Of a stretch of DNA of 64,000 nt, positions 38,018-46,286 are shown in pieces (position 1 is the first letter of the stretch; every line of letters starts with the position of its first letter). Source of the DNA: Escherichia ruysiae (GTDB lineage Bacteria; Pseudomonadota; Gammaproteobacteria; Enterobacterales; Enterobacteriaceae); assembly GCF_902498915.1 (NCBI RefSeq), contig NZ_CABVLQ010000001.1. The stretch is one strand, 5' to 3'. A model generated the notes under the pieces. The model was given only the letters and a program-made list of their open reading frames with translations, was not told where the DNA came from and ran no database searches. The translations under genes were made by a program, and so were the position numbers.

Positions 38018-38770
38018 ATGGCTGTAACTAAGCTGGTTCTGGTTCGTCATGGCGAAAGTCAGTGGAACAAAGAAAACCGTTTCACCGGTTGGTACGACGT
38101 GGATCTGTCTGAGAAAGGCGTAAGCGAAGCAAAAGCAGCAGGTAAGCTGCTGAAAGAGGAAGGTTACAGCTTTGACTTTGCTTACACCTCTGTGCTGAAA
38201 CGCGCTATCCATACCCTGTGGAATGTGCTGGACGAACTGGATCAGGCATGGCTGCCCGTTGAGAAATCCTGGAAACTGAACGAACGTCACTACGGTGCGT
38301 TGCAGGGTCTGAACAAAGCAGAAACCGCTGAAAAGTATGGCGACGAGCAGGTGAAACAGTGGCGTCGTGGTTTTGCAGTGACTCCGCCGGAACTGACTAA
38401 AGATGATGAGCGTTATCCGGGTCACGATCCGCGTTACGCGAAACTGAGCGAGAAAGAACTGCCGCTGACTGAAAGTCTGGCGCTGACCATTGACCGCGTG
38501 ATCCCTTACTGGAATGAAACCATTCTGCCGCGTATGAAGAGCGGTGAGCGCGTGATCATCGCCGCTCATGGTAACTCCCTGCGTGCGCTGGTGAAATATC
38601 TCGATAACATGAGCGAAGAAGAGATTCTTGAGCTGAATATTCCGACCGGCGTGCCGCTGGTTTATGAGTTTGACGAGAACTTCAAACCACTGAAACGCTA
38701 TTATCTGGGTAATGCTGACGAGATCGCGGCGAAAGCAGCGGCGGTGGCTAACCAGGGTAAAGCGAAGTAA
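38018..38770 (+). CDS. gpmA: Phosphoglycerate mutase, 2,3-bisphosphoglycerate-dependent
   Basis: 250 residues from the ATG at 38018 ([25 protein letters not shown]). The phosphohistidine motif is RHGES (His11), and the second histidine lies in [14 protein letters not shown]. It interconverts 3- and 2-phosphoglycerate in glycolysis. The start has GAGGAG 7 nt upstream; a TTG 15 nt earlier lies in that ribosome site and is rejected. Monocistronic with its own terminator. Confidence 0.99.
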
Positions 38771-38792
38771 ACGTCATTCGTTTAAAAATGAG

Positions 38793-38822
38793 AAAGCCGA
38801 CTGCAAGTGAGTCGGCTTTTTT
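38793..38822 (+). terminator. Terminator of gpmA
   Basis: AAAGCCGACT / AGTCGGCTTT stem, 7-nt loop, then six T. It starts 22 nt after the gpmA stop. Confidence 0.93.
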
Positions 38823-38843
38823 GTTGCTAACAATGGAGCACAT

Positions 38844-38920
38844 TGCCTGATGCGACGCTGCGCGTCTTATCATGCCTACAGTGATTAATCGGATACGCCA
38901 CTCTGGCGGTGCATCCGACA
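38844..38920. repeat. BIME between gpmA and aroG
   Basis: GCCTGATGCGACGCTGCGCG...CATGCCTAC followed by an opposed unit TCGGATACGCC...GGTGCATCCGAC. It lies between convergent genes, directly after the gpmA terminator. Confidence 0.85.
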
Positions 38921-38928
38921 ATTAAACC

Positions 38929-39981
38929 TTACCCGCGACGCGCTTTTACTGCATTCGCCAGTTGACGTAACAGAGCATCGGTATCTTCCCAGCCGATGCA
39001 GGCATCGGTGATGCTCTTACCGTAGGCCAGCGGCTCCCCGCTCTCGAGGCTCTGATTGCCTTCCACCAGATGGCTTTCCACCATCACGCCAATAATGGCT
39101 GTTTCGCCACCGGCAATCTGCTGGCAAACGTCAGCACAAACATCCATCTGCTTTTTGAACTGTTTGGACGAATTTGCATGGCTGAAATCGATCATCACCT
39201 GTGCTGGCAGGCCTGCTTTGTTCAGCCCTTCTTTCACCTCAGCAACGTGCTTCGCGCTGTAGTTAGGCTCTTTACCGCCGCGCAGAATGATATGGCAATC
39301 GCCGTTACCGCTGGTATTCACAATCGCCGAATGCCCCCATTTGGTTACAGACAGGAAGCAGTGCGGCGCACCGGCGGCATTAATAGCATCGATAGCCACT
39401 TTAATCGTACCGTCGGTGCCATTTTTGAAACCTACCGGGCAAGAAAGACCGGACGCCAGTTCGCGGTGAACCTGAGATTCGGTTGTACGTGCACCAATTG
39501 CGCCCCAACTCATCAGGTCAGCGAGATACTGCGGGGTGATCATATCGAGAAATTCACCCGCCGCTGGCAGACCACTGTCGTTAATATCGAGCAGCAACTT
39601 ACGGGCAATGCGCAAACCGTCGTTGATCTGGAAGCTGTTGTCCATATGCGGATCGTTGATCAGCCCCTTCCAGCCCACCGTGGTGCGCGGCTTTTCAAAA
39701 TAGACGCGCATAACGATTTCCAGCTCATCTTTCAGCTCTTCACGCAGCGCCAGCAAGCGAGTGGCATACTCTTTAGCCGCGACGGGATCATGAATAGAAC
39801 ACGGGCCAATCACCACCAACAGGCGATCATCATTACCTTTCAGGATCTTATGGATCGCTTTTCTGGCATGGGCAACCGTATTCGCGGCATTTTCGGTAGC
39901 AGGGAATTTTTCCAGCAGTGCGACAGGTGGAAGTAACTCTTTGATTTCTTTGATACGTAAATCGTCGTTCTGATAATTCAT
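38929..39981 (-). CDS. aroG: 3-deoxy-7-phosphoheptulonate synthase, phenylalanine-sensitive
   Basis: 350 residues, class-I DAHP synthase. Conserved segments are VIGPCSIHDPVAAKEYA, MRVYFEKPRTTVGWKGLINDP, WGAIGARTTESQVHRE, FKNGTDGT and MIDFSHANSSKQ. It condenses PEP and erythrose-4-phosphate at the head of aromatic synthesis. The residue pattern matches AroG over AroF/AroH by my recollection. A perfect TyrR box precedes it. Confidence 0.97.
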   Translation of the reverse strand: MNYQNDDLRIKEIKELLPPVALLEKFPATENAANTVAHARKAIHKILKGNDDRLLVVIGPCSIHDPVAAKEYATRLLALREELKDELEIVMRVYFEKPRTTVGWKGLINDPHMDNSFQINDGLRIARKLLLDINDSGLPAAGEFLDMITPQYLADLMSWGAIGARTTESQVHRELASGLSCPVGFKNGTDGTIKVAIDAINAAGAPHCFLSVTKWGHSAIVNTSGNGDCHIILRGGKEPNYSAKHVAEVKEGLNKAGLPAQVMIDFSHANSSKQFKKQMDVCADVCQQIAGGETAIIGVMVESHLVEGNQSLESGEPLAYGKSITDACIGWEDTDALLRQLANAVKARRG

Positions 39982-40051
39982 GTCTGTTCCAGTGTTGCCA
40001 TACTTATCTTGGTGAATGCAATCCCTCCAATCTATATCTTCCGTCAGAATG

Positions 40052-40069
40052 TGTAAACGGGGTTTTACA
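40052..40069. promoter_or_regulatory. TyrR box upstream of aroG
   Basis: TGTAAACGGGGTTTTACA matches TGTAAA-N6-TTTACA perfectly, 71 nt upstream of the aroG start. aroG is a known TyrR-repressed gene. The remaining 315-nt aroG-ybgS interval shows no ORF. Confidence 0.93.
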
Positions 40070-40296
40070 CTATGAACGGATTAATCCTGGAATTAGCAAG
40101 AAAAACGCCAGATTGTCGCGAAAAACGAGATCTGACCTACAATTTCTAACTGTAACTTCTCTGTTTATTAATTTTTTCAAGATTCTCTGCTGGATTTATT
40201 CTTCTGGCTGAAATCTTAAACCATTACCTGATATTCACCTGCAAATGCACTGTTGGAAGAGGTTATCCGACATAACGACCATAACAGGAGCATCCT

Positions 40297-40677
40297 ATGA
40301 AAATGACAAAACTGGCCACACTATTTCTGACTGCCACTCTAAGCCTTGCCAGCGGTGCCGCGCTGGCTGCCGATAGCGGAGCGCAAACCAATAATGGCCA
40401 GGCAAACGCCGCAGCTGATGCGGGTCAGGTTGCCCCGGACGCCCGTGAAAATGTCGCACCAAATAACGTTGATAATAGCGGGGTTAATAACAACTCAGGC
40501 GGCACCATGCTGCACCCGAACGGTTCATCAATGGACAATGACGGCATGACCAAAGATGAAGAGCACAAAAATACGATGTGCAAAGATGGTCGCTGCCCGG
40601 ACATTAATAAAAAAGTACAAACCGGTGATGGCATCAACAGTGATGTCGATACCAAAACCGACGGTACTACGCAGTAA
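40297..40677 (+). CDS. ybgS: YbgS, small secreted protein of unknown function
   Basis: 126 residues with a clear Sec signal peptide (MKMTKLATLFLTATLSLASGAALA, cleavage after ALA). The mature part is Asn/Asp/Gly-rich and probably disordered (NNGQANAAADAG, NNVDNSGVNNNSGG), with a Cys pair in MCKDGRCPD. It is periplasmic by prediction. Old annotations call it homeobox-like, which has no basis here. Function unknown. Confidence 0.9.
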   Translation: MKMTKLATLFLTATLSLASGAALAADSGAQTNNGQANAAADAGQVAPDARENVAPNNVDNSGVNNNSGGTMLHPNGSSMDNDGMTKDEEHKNTMCKDGRCPDINKKVQTGDGINSDVDTKTDGTTQ

Positions 40678-40700
40678 GCCAGGATATATGGCTGATAATG

Positions 40701-40725
40701 GGAGAGCGGAGGCTCTCCTTTTTAA
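40701..40725 (+). terminator. Terminator of ybgS
   Basis: GGAGAGC / GCTCTCC stem with a 4-nt loop and five T, 24 nt after the ybgS stop. Confidence 0.9.
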
Positions 40726-40791
40726 TTTTTCCCTTCTAAAAGCAGTATGATGTCATAAAGTTAAGTGAGATAAATTAAGGGATGACTCGTC

Positions 40792-41733
40792 ATGGCGCAC
40801 TCACACTCACACGCTTCCTCACACCTGCCAGAAGATAATAATGCTCGTCGCTTGTTGTATGCTTTCGGCGTGACTGCCGGGTTTATGCTGGTTGAGGTTA
40901 TTGGCGGTTTTCTCTCAGGCTCTCTGGCGTTGCTGGCCGACGCGGGTCATATGTTGACCGATACTGCCGCCCTGCTTTTCGCCCTGCTTGCCGTACAATT
41001 TTCACGTCGTCCTCCCACCATCCGCCACACTTTCGGTTGGCTAAGATTGACCACGCTTGCGGCGTTTGTGAATGCCATCGCCCTGGTGGTGATTACCATT
41101 TTGATTGTCTGGGAGGCGATAGAACGCTTCCGCACGCCGCGTCCGGTCGAGGGCGGCATGATGATGGCAATTGCCGTGGCTGGGTTGCTGGCAAATATAC
41201 TTTCTTTCTGGTTACTTCATCACGGCAGCGAAGAGAAAAACCTCAACGTGCGAGCAGCGGCACTGCATGTGCTCGGGGACCTGCTGGGTTCGGTTGGGGC
41301 TATTATTGCCGCGTTGATTATTATCTGGACCGGCTGGACACCTGCTGACCCCATTCTCTCAATACTGGTGTCGCTTCTGGTTCTGCGTAGCGCGTGGCGA
41401 CTGTTGAAAGATAGCGTGAATGAATTACTTGAAGGTGCACCGGTATCGCTGGATATCGCCGAACTGAAGCGTCGTATGTGCCGGGAAATCCCGGAAGTCC
41501 GCAATGTGCACCATGTACATGTATGGATGGTAGGCGAGAAGCCGGTGATGACGCTGCATGTGCAGGTGATCCCGCCACACGATCACGATGCCTTGTTAGA
41601 TCAGATCCAACACTACCTGATGGATCACTATCAGATTGAGCACGCCACTATTCAGATGGAATATCAACCTTGTCATGGGTCAGACTGCCACCTGAATGAA
41701 GGGGTGTCTGGCCATTCACATCATCACCATTAA
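40792..41733 (+). CDS. zitB: Zinc efflux transporter, cation diffusion facilitator family
   Basis: 313 residues, six membrane segments. Histidine-rich ends (HSHSHASSH at the N-terminus, GHSHHHH at the C-terminus). Transport-site residues are in LLADAGHMLTD (helix II) and HVLGDLLGSVG (helix V), the HxxxD pairs of zinc CDF proteins. The C-terminal cytoplasmic domain contains VRNVHHVHVWMVG. It exports Zn2+ against proton entry. The stop codon overlaps that of convergent pnuC. Confidence 0.97.
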   Translation: MAHSHSHASSHLPEDNNARRLLYAFGVTAGFMLVEVIGGFLSGSLALLADAGHMLTDTAALLFALLAVQFSRRPPTIRHTFGWLRLTTLAAFVNAIALVVITILIVWEAIERFRTPRPVEGGMMMAIAVAGLLANILSFWLLHHGSEEKNLNVRAAALHVLGDLLGSVGAIIAALIIIWTGWTPADPILSILVSLLVLRSAWRLLKDSVNELLEGAPVSLDIAELKRRMCREIPEVRNVHHVHVWMVGEKPVMTLHVQVIPPHDHDALLDQIQHYLMDHYQIEHATIQMEYQPCHGSDCHLNEGVSGHSHHHH

Positions 41734-42449
41734 TGGGACAGCGCGCGTGAACCTCTTTCGCGTGCGCTGTTGATCCACATCCGGCTGCCGTTGAGGGCAA
41801 TAAAGGTCAGGATGATGTACTCCAGAGACATGGCGTAAACGCCCTGAAGTGCAAAAATAACGACGCTAATCACGTTAATAATCACCCACAACAGCCAGTT
41901 TTCCACATACTTACGCGTCATCAGAATCATTGCCACGATAGATAACACCATCATGCATGAATCCCAGAACGGGAAAGCGTCCGGTTGCAGTTCAGGCATC
42001 GCAACCTCTAATCCTAATGCTTGCATGATCATGACTGCCACGCGGGTCAAAAATGCAAACACCGGATTGATAAATACCGTCATCAGACCAATAGCAATGA
42101 CACAAACCGCCAGCCAGGTTAATGCCTTCGGCAATGGTAACCAGCGAATTTTCAACTCCGCCTCGTTCTGACTGGTTTGTCGCGACCACGCATACCAGCC
42201 GTAAATATTCGCGGCAAAGAAAAACACCTGTAATAGCAGGCTGGCATACAGCTGAATCTGAAAGAAAATAATGCCAAACAAGGTGACGTTGATCAGGCCA
42301 AAGAAGTAGTTGCTGATCTTCTCCAGACTGGCAAGGCCAATACACAGCAACCCGGCGATCGTGCCTACCGCTTCGATCCATGAGAGATCATAACCGCCTG
42401 CCCCTATTGGTATATGTACCAGGATATTCTGTACACTAAAAAAATCCAT
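41730..42449 (-). CDS. pnuC: Nicotinamide riboside transporter PnuC
   Basis: 239 residues with seven hydrophobic segments. The family core is visible in ANIYGWYAWSRQT and in the C-terminal half (WLLWVIINVISVVIFALQGVYAMSLEYIIL). It imports nicotinamide riboside by facilitated diffusion, trapped by NadR phosphorylation. It follows nadA by 37 nt in the NadR-controlled nadA-pnuC operon. Its TAA and that of zitB share bases. Confidence 0.97.
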   Translation of the reverse strand: MDFFSVQNILVHIPIGAGGYDLSWIEAVGTIAGLLCIGLASLEKISNYFFGLINVTLFGIIFFQIQLYASLLLQVFFFAANIYGWYAWSRQTSQNEAELKIRWLPLPKALTWLAVCVIAIGLMTVFINPVFAFLTRVAVMIMQALGLEVAMPELQPDAFPFWDSCMMVLSIVAMILMTRKYVENWLLWVIINVISVVIFALQGVYAMSLEYIILTFIALNGSRMWINSARERGSRALSH

Positions 42450-42486
42450 CTTTCCCCCAAAGCGTAACGTTACGCCTTATTATTCG

Positions 42487-43530
42487 TTATCCACGTAGTG
42501 TAGCCGCAAATTCCAGCATACGATTGAGCGGCACTAGCGCCCTCTCTCGCAGCCTTTCATCAACATGAACCTCGTGATTGCTTCCTTCCTCTTCTAATGC
42601 CTCTGCGATGGCCTGAAGGCCATTCATGGCCATCCACGGACAATGCGCGCAGCTGCGGCAGGTTGCGCCCTCACCTGCGGTTGGTGCTTCCAGTAACTCT
42701 TTATCTGGCACCGCCTGCTGCATTTTGTAGAAAATGCCCCGATCGGTTGCCACGATAAGCCGCTGATGTGGCAATGTTTTCGCAGCAGCGATCAGTTGAC
42801 TGGTGGAACCGACCGCATCTGCCATATCGACAATAGCTTGTGGTGATTCTGGATGCACCAGTATGGCAGCATCCGGGTATTCTTCTTGCAAGCGGGTTAA
42901 CGCCTGAGTCTTAAATTCATCATGCACAATGCAGGTACCCTGCCAGCATAAAATGTCTGCACCCGTCTGTTTTTGCACGTAACGTCCCAGATGTTTGTCG
43001 GGTGCCCAGATGATTTTTTCACCCAAACTATCCAGATGATCAATAAGTTCGACGGCAATGCTTGAAGTTACCACCCAATCTGCCCGCGCTTTTACCGCAG
43101 CAGAAGTGTTGGCGTAGACGACGACAGTATGATCGGGATGGGCATCGCAAAATGCGTTAAATTCTTCAACAGGGCAGCCGAGATCCAGTGAACATTCAGC
43201 CTGAAGTGTCGGCATCAGAATTGTTTTTTCCGGACTGAGAATTTTGGCGGTTTCTCCCATAAATCTCACCCCAGCGACTAACAACGTAGAAGCGGGATGC
43301 TTTGCACCGAAGCGCGCCATTTCCAGAGAATCAGAAATACAGCCACCGGTTTCTTCTGCCAGTTGTTGAATTTCGGGATCGGTATAGTAATGGGCAACCA
43401 TCACCGCATTACGTTCTTTTAGCAGACGTTTTATCTTCTCGCGGTAATACGCTTTTTCATCAATGCTTAACGGCGTCGGCTTCGGGGGGAAAGGATAAAT
43501 CGCCGTGTCTGGATCAAACATCACGCTCAT
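42487..43530 (-). CDS. nadA: Quinolinate synthase A
   Basis: 347 residues. It condenses iminoaspartate with dihydroxyacetone phosphate to quinolinate in NAD synthesis. Conserved segments are VMVAHYYTDPEIQQLAEETGG, the iron-sulfur cysteines in QAECSLDLGCP, CWQGTCIVHDEF and ATCRSCAHCPWMAMN. First gene of nadA-pnuC. A near-perfect NadR box lies upstream. Confidence 0.98.
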   Translation of the reverse strand: MSVMFDPDTAIYPFPPKPTPLSIDEKAYYREKIKRLLKERNAVMVAHYYTDPEIQQLAEETGGCISDSLEMARFGAKHPASTLLVAGVRFMGETAKILSPEKTILMPTLQAECSLDLGCPVEEFNAFCDAHPDHTVVVYANTSAAVKARADWVVTSSIAVELIDHLDSLGEKIIWAPDKHLGRYVQKQTGADILCWQGTCIVHDEFKTQALTRLQEEYPDAAILVHPESPQAIVDMADAVGSTSQLIAAAKTLPHQRLIVATDRGIFYKMQQAVPDKELLEAPTAGEGATCRSCAHCPWMAMNGLQAIAEALEEEGSNHEVHVDERLRERALVPLNRMLEFAATLRG

Positions 43531-43602
43531 CTTACCATCTCGTTTTACAGGCTTAACGTTAAAACCGACATGAGCGTAATATTCGCTGTTATCGGTGAAA
43601 TT

Positions 43603-43620
43603 TGTTTTATATGCTAAACA
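43603..43620. promoter_or_regulatory. NadR box upstream of nadA
   Basis: TGTTTTATATGCTAAACA matches TGTTTA-N6-TAAACA with one mismatch, 73 nt upstream of the nadA start. NadR is the NAD-sensing repressor of nadA-pnuC. Confidence 0.85.
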
Positions 43621-43771
43621 AGATAGTCGAATGGTGGGGAAAAGTCACTCGAATTACGTATGAGATGCCGAATGCCACACTTTGCGTCTTATTCCTCCGA
43701 CGTAGAGTTGTTTACGCAGCAAGCGCGGAGTATGTCATCAGGGTCAAGAATTGAAATTGAGAGATGCCTGA

Positions 43772-43825
43772 ATAGCAAAAAAGCGCCTTTAGGGCGCTTT
43801 TTTGCATTGGTGGGTCGTGCAGGAT
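43772..43825. repeat. Duplicate terminator-plus-tRNA-3'-end segment (direct repeat copy A)
   Basis: 54 nt nearly identical (one mismatch) to 43928-43981. It contains a terminator hairpin (AGCGCC / GGCGCT, A- and T-flanked) and the last ~19 bases of a tRNA-Lys gene (TGGTGGGTCGTGCAGGAT on this strand), after which the tRNA sequence stops and GACTCGCTTCGCTCGCCC begins. It is tRNA-derived debris downstream of lysQ. Confidence 0.9.
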
Positions 43826-43927
43826 GACTCGCTTCGCTCGCCCTTCGGGCCGTCGCCGCGAGCGGCTCCGTTGTTTCGCTGCGCTCAACTCGAACCTGCT
43901 GCAGGTTCGAATCTTTGAATATCTCAG
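43826..43927. repeat. tRNA-spacer repeat debris with an inverted T-arm
   Basis: Begins GACTCGCTTCGCTCGCCC and shares about 38 nt with 44202-44240, counting the preceding tRNA end. It contains a perfect inverted pair TCGAACCTGC (43890-43899) and GCAGGTTCGA (43901-43910), both arms being the tRNA T-stem sequence. No ORF is supported. Confidence 0.75.
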
Positions 43928-43932
43928 ATAGC

Positions 43933-43960
43933 AAAAAAGCGCCTTTAGGGCGCTTTTTTA
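43933..43960 (-). terminator. Terminator of the lysT-valT-lysW-valZ-lysY-lysZ-lysQ tRNA operon
   Basis: Hairpin AAGCGCC / GGCGCTT with A- and T-runs on both sides, 4 nt downstream of the lysQ 3' end on the minus strand. Copy A of the same terminator is at 43777-43803. Confidence 0.93.
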
Positions 43961-43963
43961 CAT

Positions 43964-44039
43964 TGGTGGGTCGTGCAGGATTCGAACCTGCGACCAATTG
44001 ATTAAAAGTCAACTGCTCTACCAACTGAGCTAACGACCC
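43964..44039 (-). tRNA. lysQ: tRNA-Lys (anticodon UUU)
   Basis: 76 nt including encoded CCA. 5' GGGTCGTTAGCTCAGTTGG, anticodon loop CTTTTAA (UUU), T-arm GCAGGTTCGAATCCTGC. It is the most distal gene of the seven-tRNA operon, by position equal to lysQ of K-12. Confidence 0.97.
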
Positions 44040-44072
44040 CTTGCGGGATTATGCTGCTTTAATCATTCAGGA

Positions 44073-44148
44073 TGGTGGGTCGTGCAGGATTCGAACCTGC
44101 GACCAATTGATTAAAAGTCAACTGCTCTACCAACTGAGCTAACGACCC
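44073..44148 (-). tRNA. lysZ: tRNA-Lys (anticodon UUU)
   Basis: 76 nt with CCA, identical in sequence to the other four tRNA-Lys copies here. Sixth in the operon, 33 nt before lysQ. Confidence 0.97.
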
Positions 44149-44189
44149 ATACGGGTGTTACCTGAAAGATTTCTACTCGGAACCAATCT

Positions 44190-44258
44190 TTAAAATTGGT
44201 GTGTCGTGCAGGATGACTCGCTTCGCTCGCCCTACGGGCCGTTGCTGGCGCAACGTTA
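44190..44258. repeat. tRNA-Lys 3'-end remnant with spacer repeat between lysY and lysZ
   Basis: TAAAATTGGTGTGTCGTGCAGGAT (44190-44213) repeats the junction at 44289-44312 (one mismatch) that leads into intact lysY, but then switches to GACTCGCTTCGCTCGCCCTACGGGCC, the same block seen after copy A at 43826. A truncated tRNA end is therefore fused to the same foreign block twice. Confidence 0.88.
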
Positions 44259-44294
44259 TCCTTCACGCTTAACATCTGAGTTTGATGTTAAAAT

Positions 44295-44370
44295 TGGTGG
44301 GTCGTGCAGGATTCGAACCTGCGACCAATTGATTAAAAGTCAACTGCTCTACCAACTGAGCTAACGACCC
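44295..44370 (-). tRNA. lysY: tRNA-Lys (anticodon UUU)
   Basis: 76 nt with CCA, same sequence as lysT/W/Z/Q. Fifth gene of the operon, 3 nt from valZ and separated from lysZ by 146 nt of repeat debris. Confidence 0.97.
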
Positions 44371-44373
44371 GAG

Positions 44374-44449
44374 TGGTGGGTGATGACGGGATCGAACCGC
44401 CGACCCCCTCCTTGTAAGGGAGGTGCTCTCCCAGCTGAGCTAATCACCC
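44374..44449 (-). tRNA. valZ: tRNA-Val (anticodon UAC)
   Basis: 76 nt with CCA. 5' GGGTGATTAGCTCAGCTGG, anticodon loop CTTACAA (UAC), T-arm GGCGGTTCGATCCCGTC. Fourth gene of the operon. Confidence 0.97.
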
Positions 44450-44500
44450 GATACTGCGCTGGATACTACAAACTACTTCCACCGAACCCACCGTAATTAG

Positions 44501-44576
44501 TGGTGGGTCGTGCAGGATTCGAACCTGCGACCAATTGATTAAAAGTCAACTGCTCTACCAACTGAGCTAACGACCC
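44501..44576 (-). tRNA. lysW: tRNA-Lys (anticodon UUU)
   Basis: 76 nt with CCA. Third gene of the operon, 2 nt downstream of valT. Confidence 0.97.
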
Positions 44577-44578
44577 GG

Positions 44579-44654
44579 TGGTGGGTGATGACGGGATCGA
44601 ACCGCCGACCCCCTCCTTGTAAGGGAGGTGCTCTCCCAGCTGAGCTAATCACCC
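44579..44654 (-). tRNA. valT: tRNA-Val (anticodon UAC)
   Basis: 76 nt with CCA, identical to valZ. Second gene of the operon. The stretch lysW-valT, including the following GATACT-CGCTGGATACTACAA spacer, is a tandem duplicate of lysY-valZ. Confidence 0.97.
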
Positions 44655-44689
44655 GATACTACGCTGGATACTACAACTAACTATGTTAG

Positions 44690-44765
44690 TGGTGGGTCGT
44701 GCAGGATTCGAACCTGCGACCAATTGATTAAAAGTCAACTGCTCTACCAACTGAGCTAACGACCC
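44690..44765 (-). tRNA. lysT: tRNA-Lys (anticodon UUU)
   Basis: 76 nt with CCA. First gene of the operon, 48 nt from the promoter -10. Confidence 0.97.
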
Positions 44766-44813
44766 ACTTTTTCGTTGCTTTCGGTTTGTTTGATATCCCG
44801 TGGCAACGGCGGC

Positions 44814-44843
44814 ATATATTACTGATTTCAGACTTGAGCGCAA
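44814..44843 (-). promoter_or_regulatory. Promoter of the tRNA operon
   Basis: Minus-strand -35 TTGCGC (44838-44843), 16-nt spacer, -10 TAATAT (44816-44821), then a GC-rich discriminator GCCGCCG, typical of stringently controlled stable-RNA promoters. Confidence 0.75.
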
Positions 44844-44887
44844 CAAAAATTTCGATGTAGATCACTCAACTGCTTATGATTCGCACG

Positions 44888-44921
44888 ACACGACCAGAAA
44901 TAATGCGACTTCTGGTCGTGT
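44888..44921 (-). other. Stem-loop after cpoB
   Basis: Perfect 12-bp stem ACACGACCAGAA / TTCTGGTCGTGT with a 10-nt loop, 9 nt after the cpoB stop. No T-run follows, so it is probably a 3'-end structure closing the tol-pal-cpoB transcript. Confidence 0.7.
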
Positions 44922-44929
44922 GTTATGCA

Positions 44930-45721
44930 TTACATCGCGTTCAGACGTTTTTGTGCCTGTTTAGCGCCATCAGTACCAGGGTATTTACTGATAACCTGCT
45001 GGTATACGGCTTTCGCTTTTGCGGTGTCACCTTTGTCCTGCATGATGACACCGACTTTAAACATCGCATCTGCAGCCTTTGGCGACTTCGGATAGTTTTT
45101 TACTACCGAAGCAAAATAGTACGCCGCATCATCTTTTTTACCCTTGTTGTAGTTTAACTGACCCAGCCAATAATTGGCGTTTGGCAGGTAAGTTGAATCA
45201 GGGTAATTTTTGATGAAATTCTGAAATGCCACCATTGCGTCATCCTGGCGGGATTTATCCTGCACCAGCGCAATTGCTGCATTGTAATCCGTGTTTGCAT
45301 CGCCGCTTTTCACCGGCGCGCCAGCATTCGCAGTACCAGCATCAGCTGTCGGCGTCGTTGATGCCGCCGCACCGCTTTGATCACCGCTGGTTGATTGCGC
45401 CGCTGCACCACCGCTGCTGAGGCTGTCGATCTGCAACAGGATCTGCTTTTGCCGCTCCACGACCTGATTCAGTTGATACTGATTTTCCTGAATCTGACCG
45501 CGCAGGGAATCAATATCGGATTGATTATCAGAGAGTTGTTGCTGGAGTTGGGTTAAAAGCTGGCTGTGAGCATTTGAAATACGCTCAAGTTGAGTGACGC
45601 GGTCTTCGACCGAGCCTGAGCCGACACTACTGATTGGTGCCTGAGCAAAAGCGGCCCAGGGGGCCGCTATACCAACCAGTAACGACAGACTCAATAGTTG
45701 ATGTCTGAAGTTACTGCTCAT
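44930..45721 (-). CDS. cpoB: CpoB, cell-division coordinator (YbgF)
   Basis: 263 residues. Signal peptide up to PWAAFA|QAP, a trimerising coiled coil (RVTQLERISNAHSQLLTQLQQQLSDNQSDIDSLRGQIQENQYQLNQVVERQKQ), a low-complexity Ala/Gly/Thr linker, and C-terminal TPRs (DYNAAIALVQDKSRQDDAMVAFQNFIKNYPDS and two more). Periplasmic. It links PBP1B/LpoB activity to the Tol machine. Last gene of the tol-pal cluster, 9 nt after pal. Confidence 0.98.
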   Translation of the reverse strand: MSSNFRHQLLSLSLLVGIAAPWAAFAQAPISSVGSGSVEDRVTQLERISNAHSQLLTQLQQQLSDNQSDIDSLRGQIQENQYQLNQVVERQKQILLQIDSLSSGGAAAQSTSGDQSGAAASTTPTADAGTANAGAPVKSGDANTDYNAAIALVQDKSRQDDAMVAFQNFIKNYPDSTYLPNANYWLGQLNYNKGKKDDAAYYFASVVKNYPKSPKAADAMFKVGVIMQDKGDTAKAKAVYQQVISKYPGTDGAKQAQKRLNAM

Positions 45722-45730
45722 GCAATTCTC

Positions 45731-46276
<546 letters not shown>

Positions 46277-46286
46277 TTAATTATTA

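Noticed and set aside
43689..44024. A protein-coding frame across the tRNA region
   Set aside because: It translates tRNA and terminator sequence and is incompatible with the structured RNA genes there.
43772..44765. CRISPR-like regular repeats
   Set aside because: The repeated units are intact tRNA-Lys and tRNA-Val genes with encoded CCA, plus tRNA-derived fragments. Spacing is irregular and there are no cas genes.
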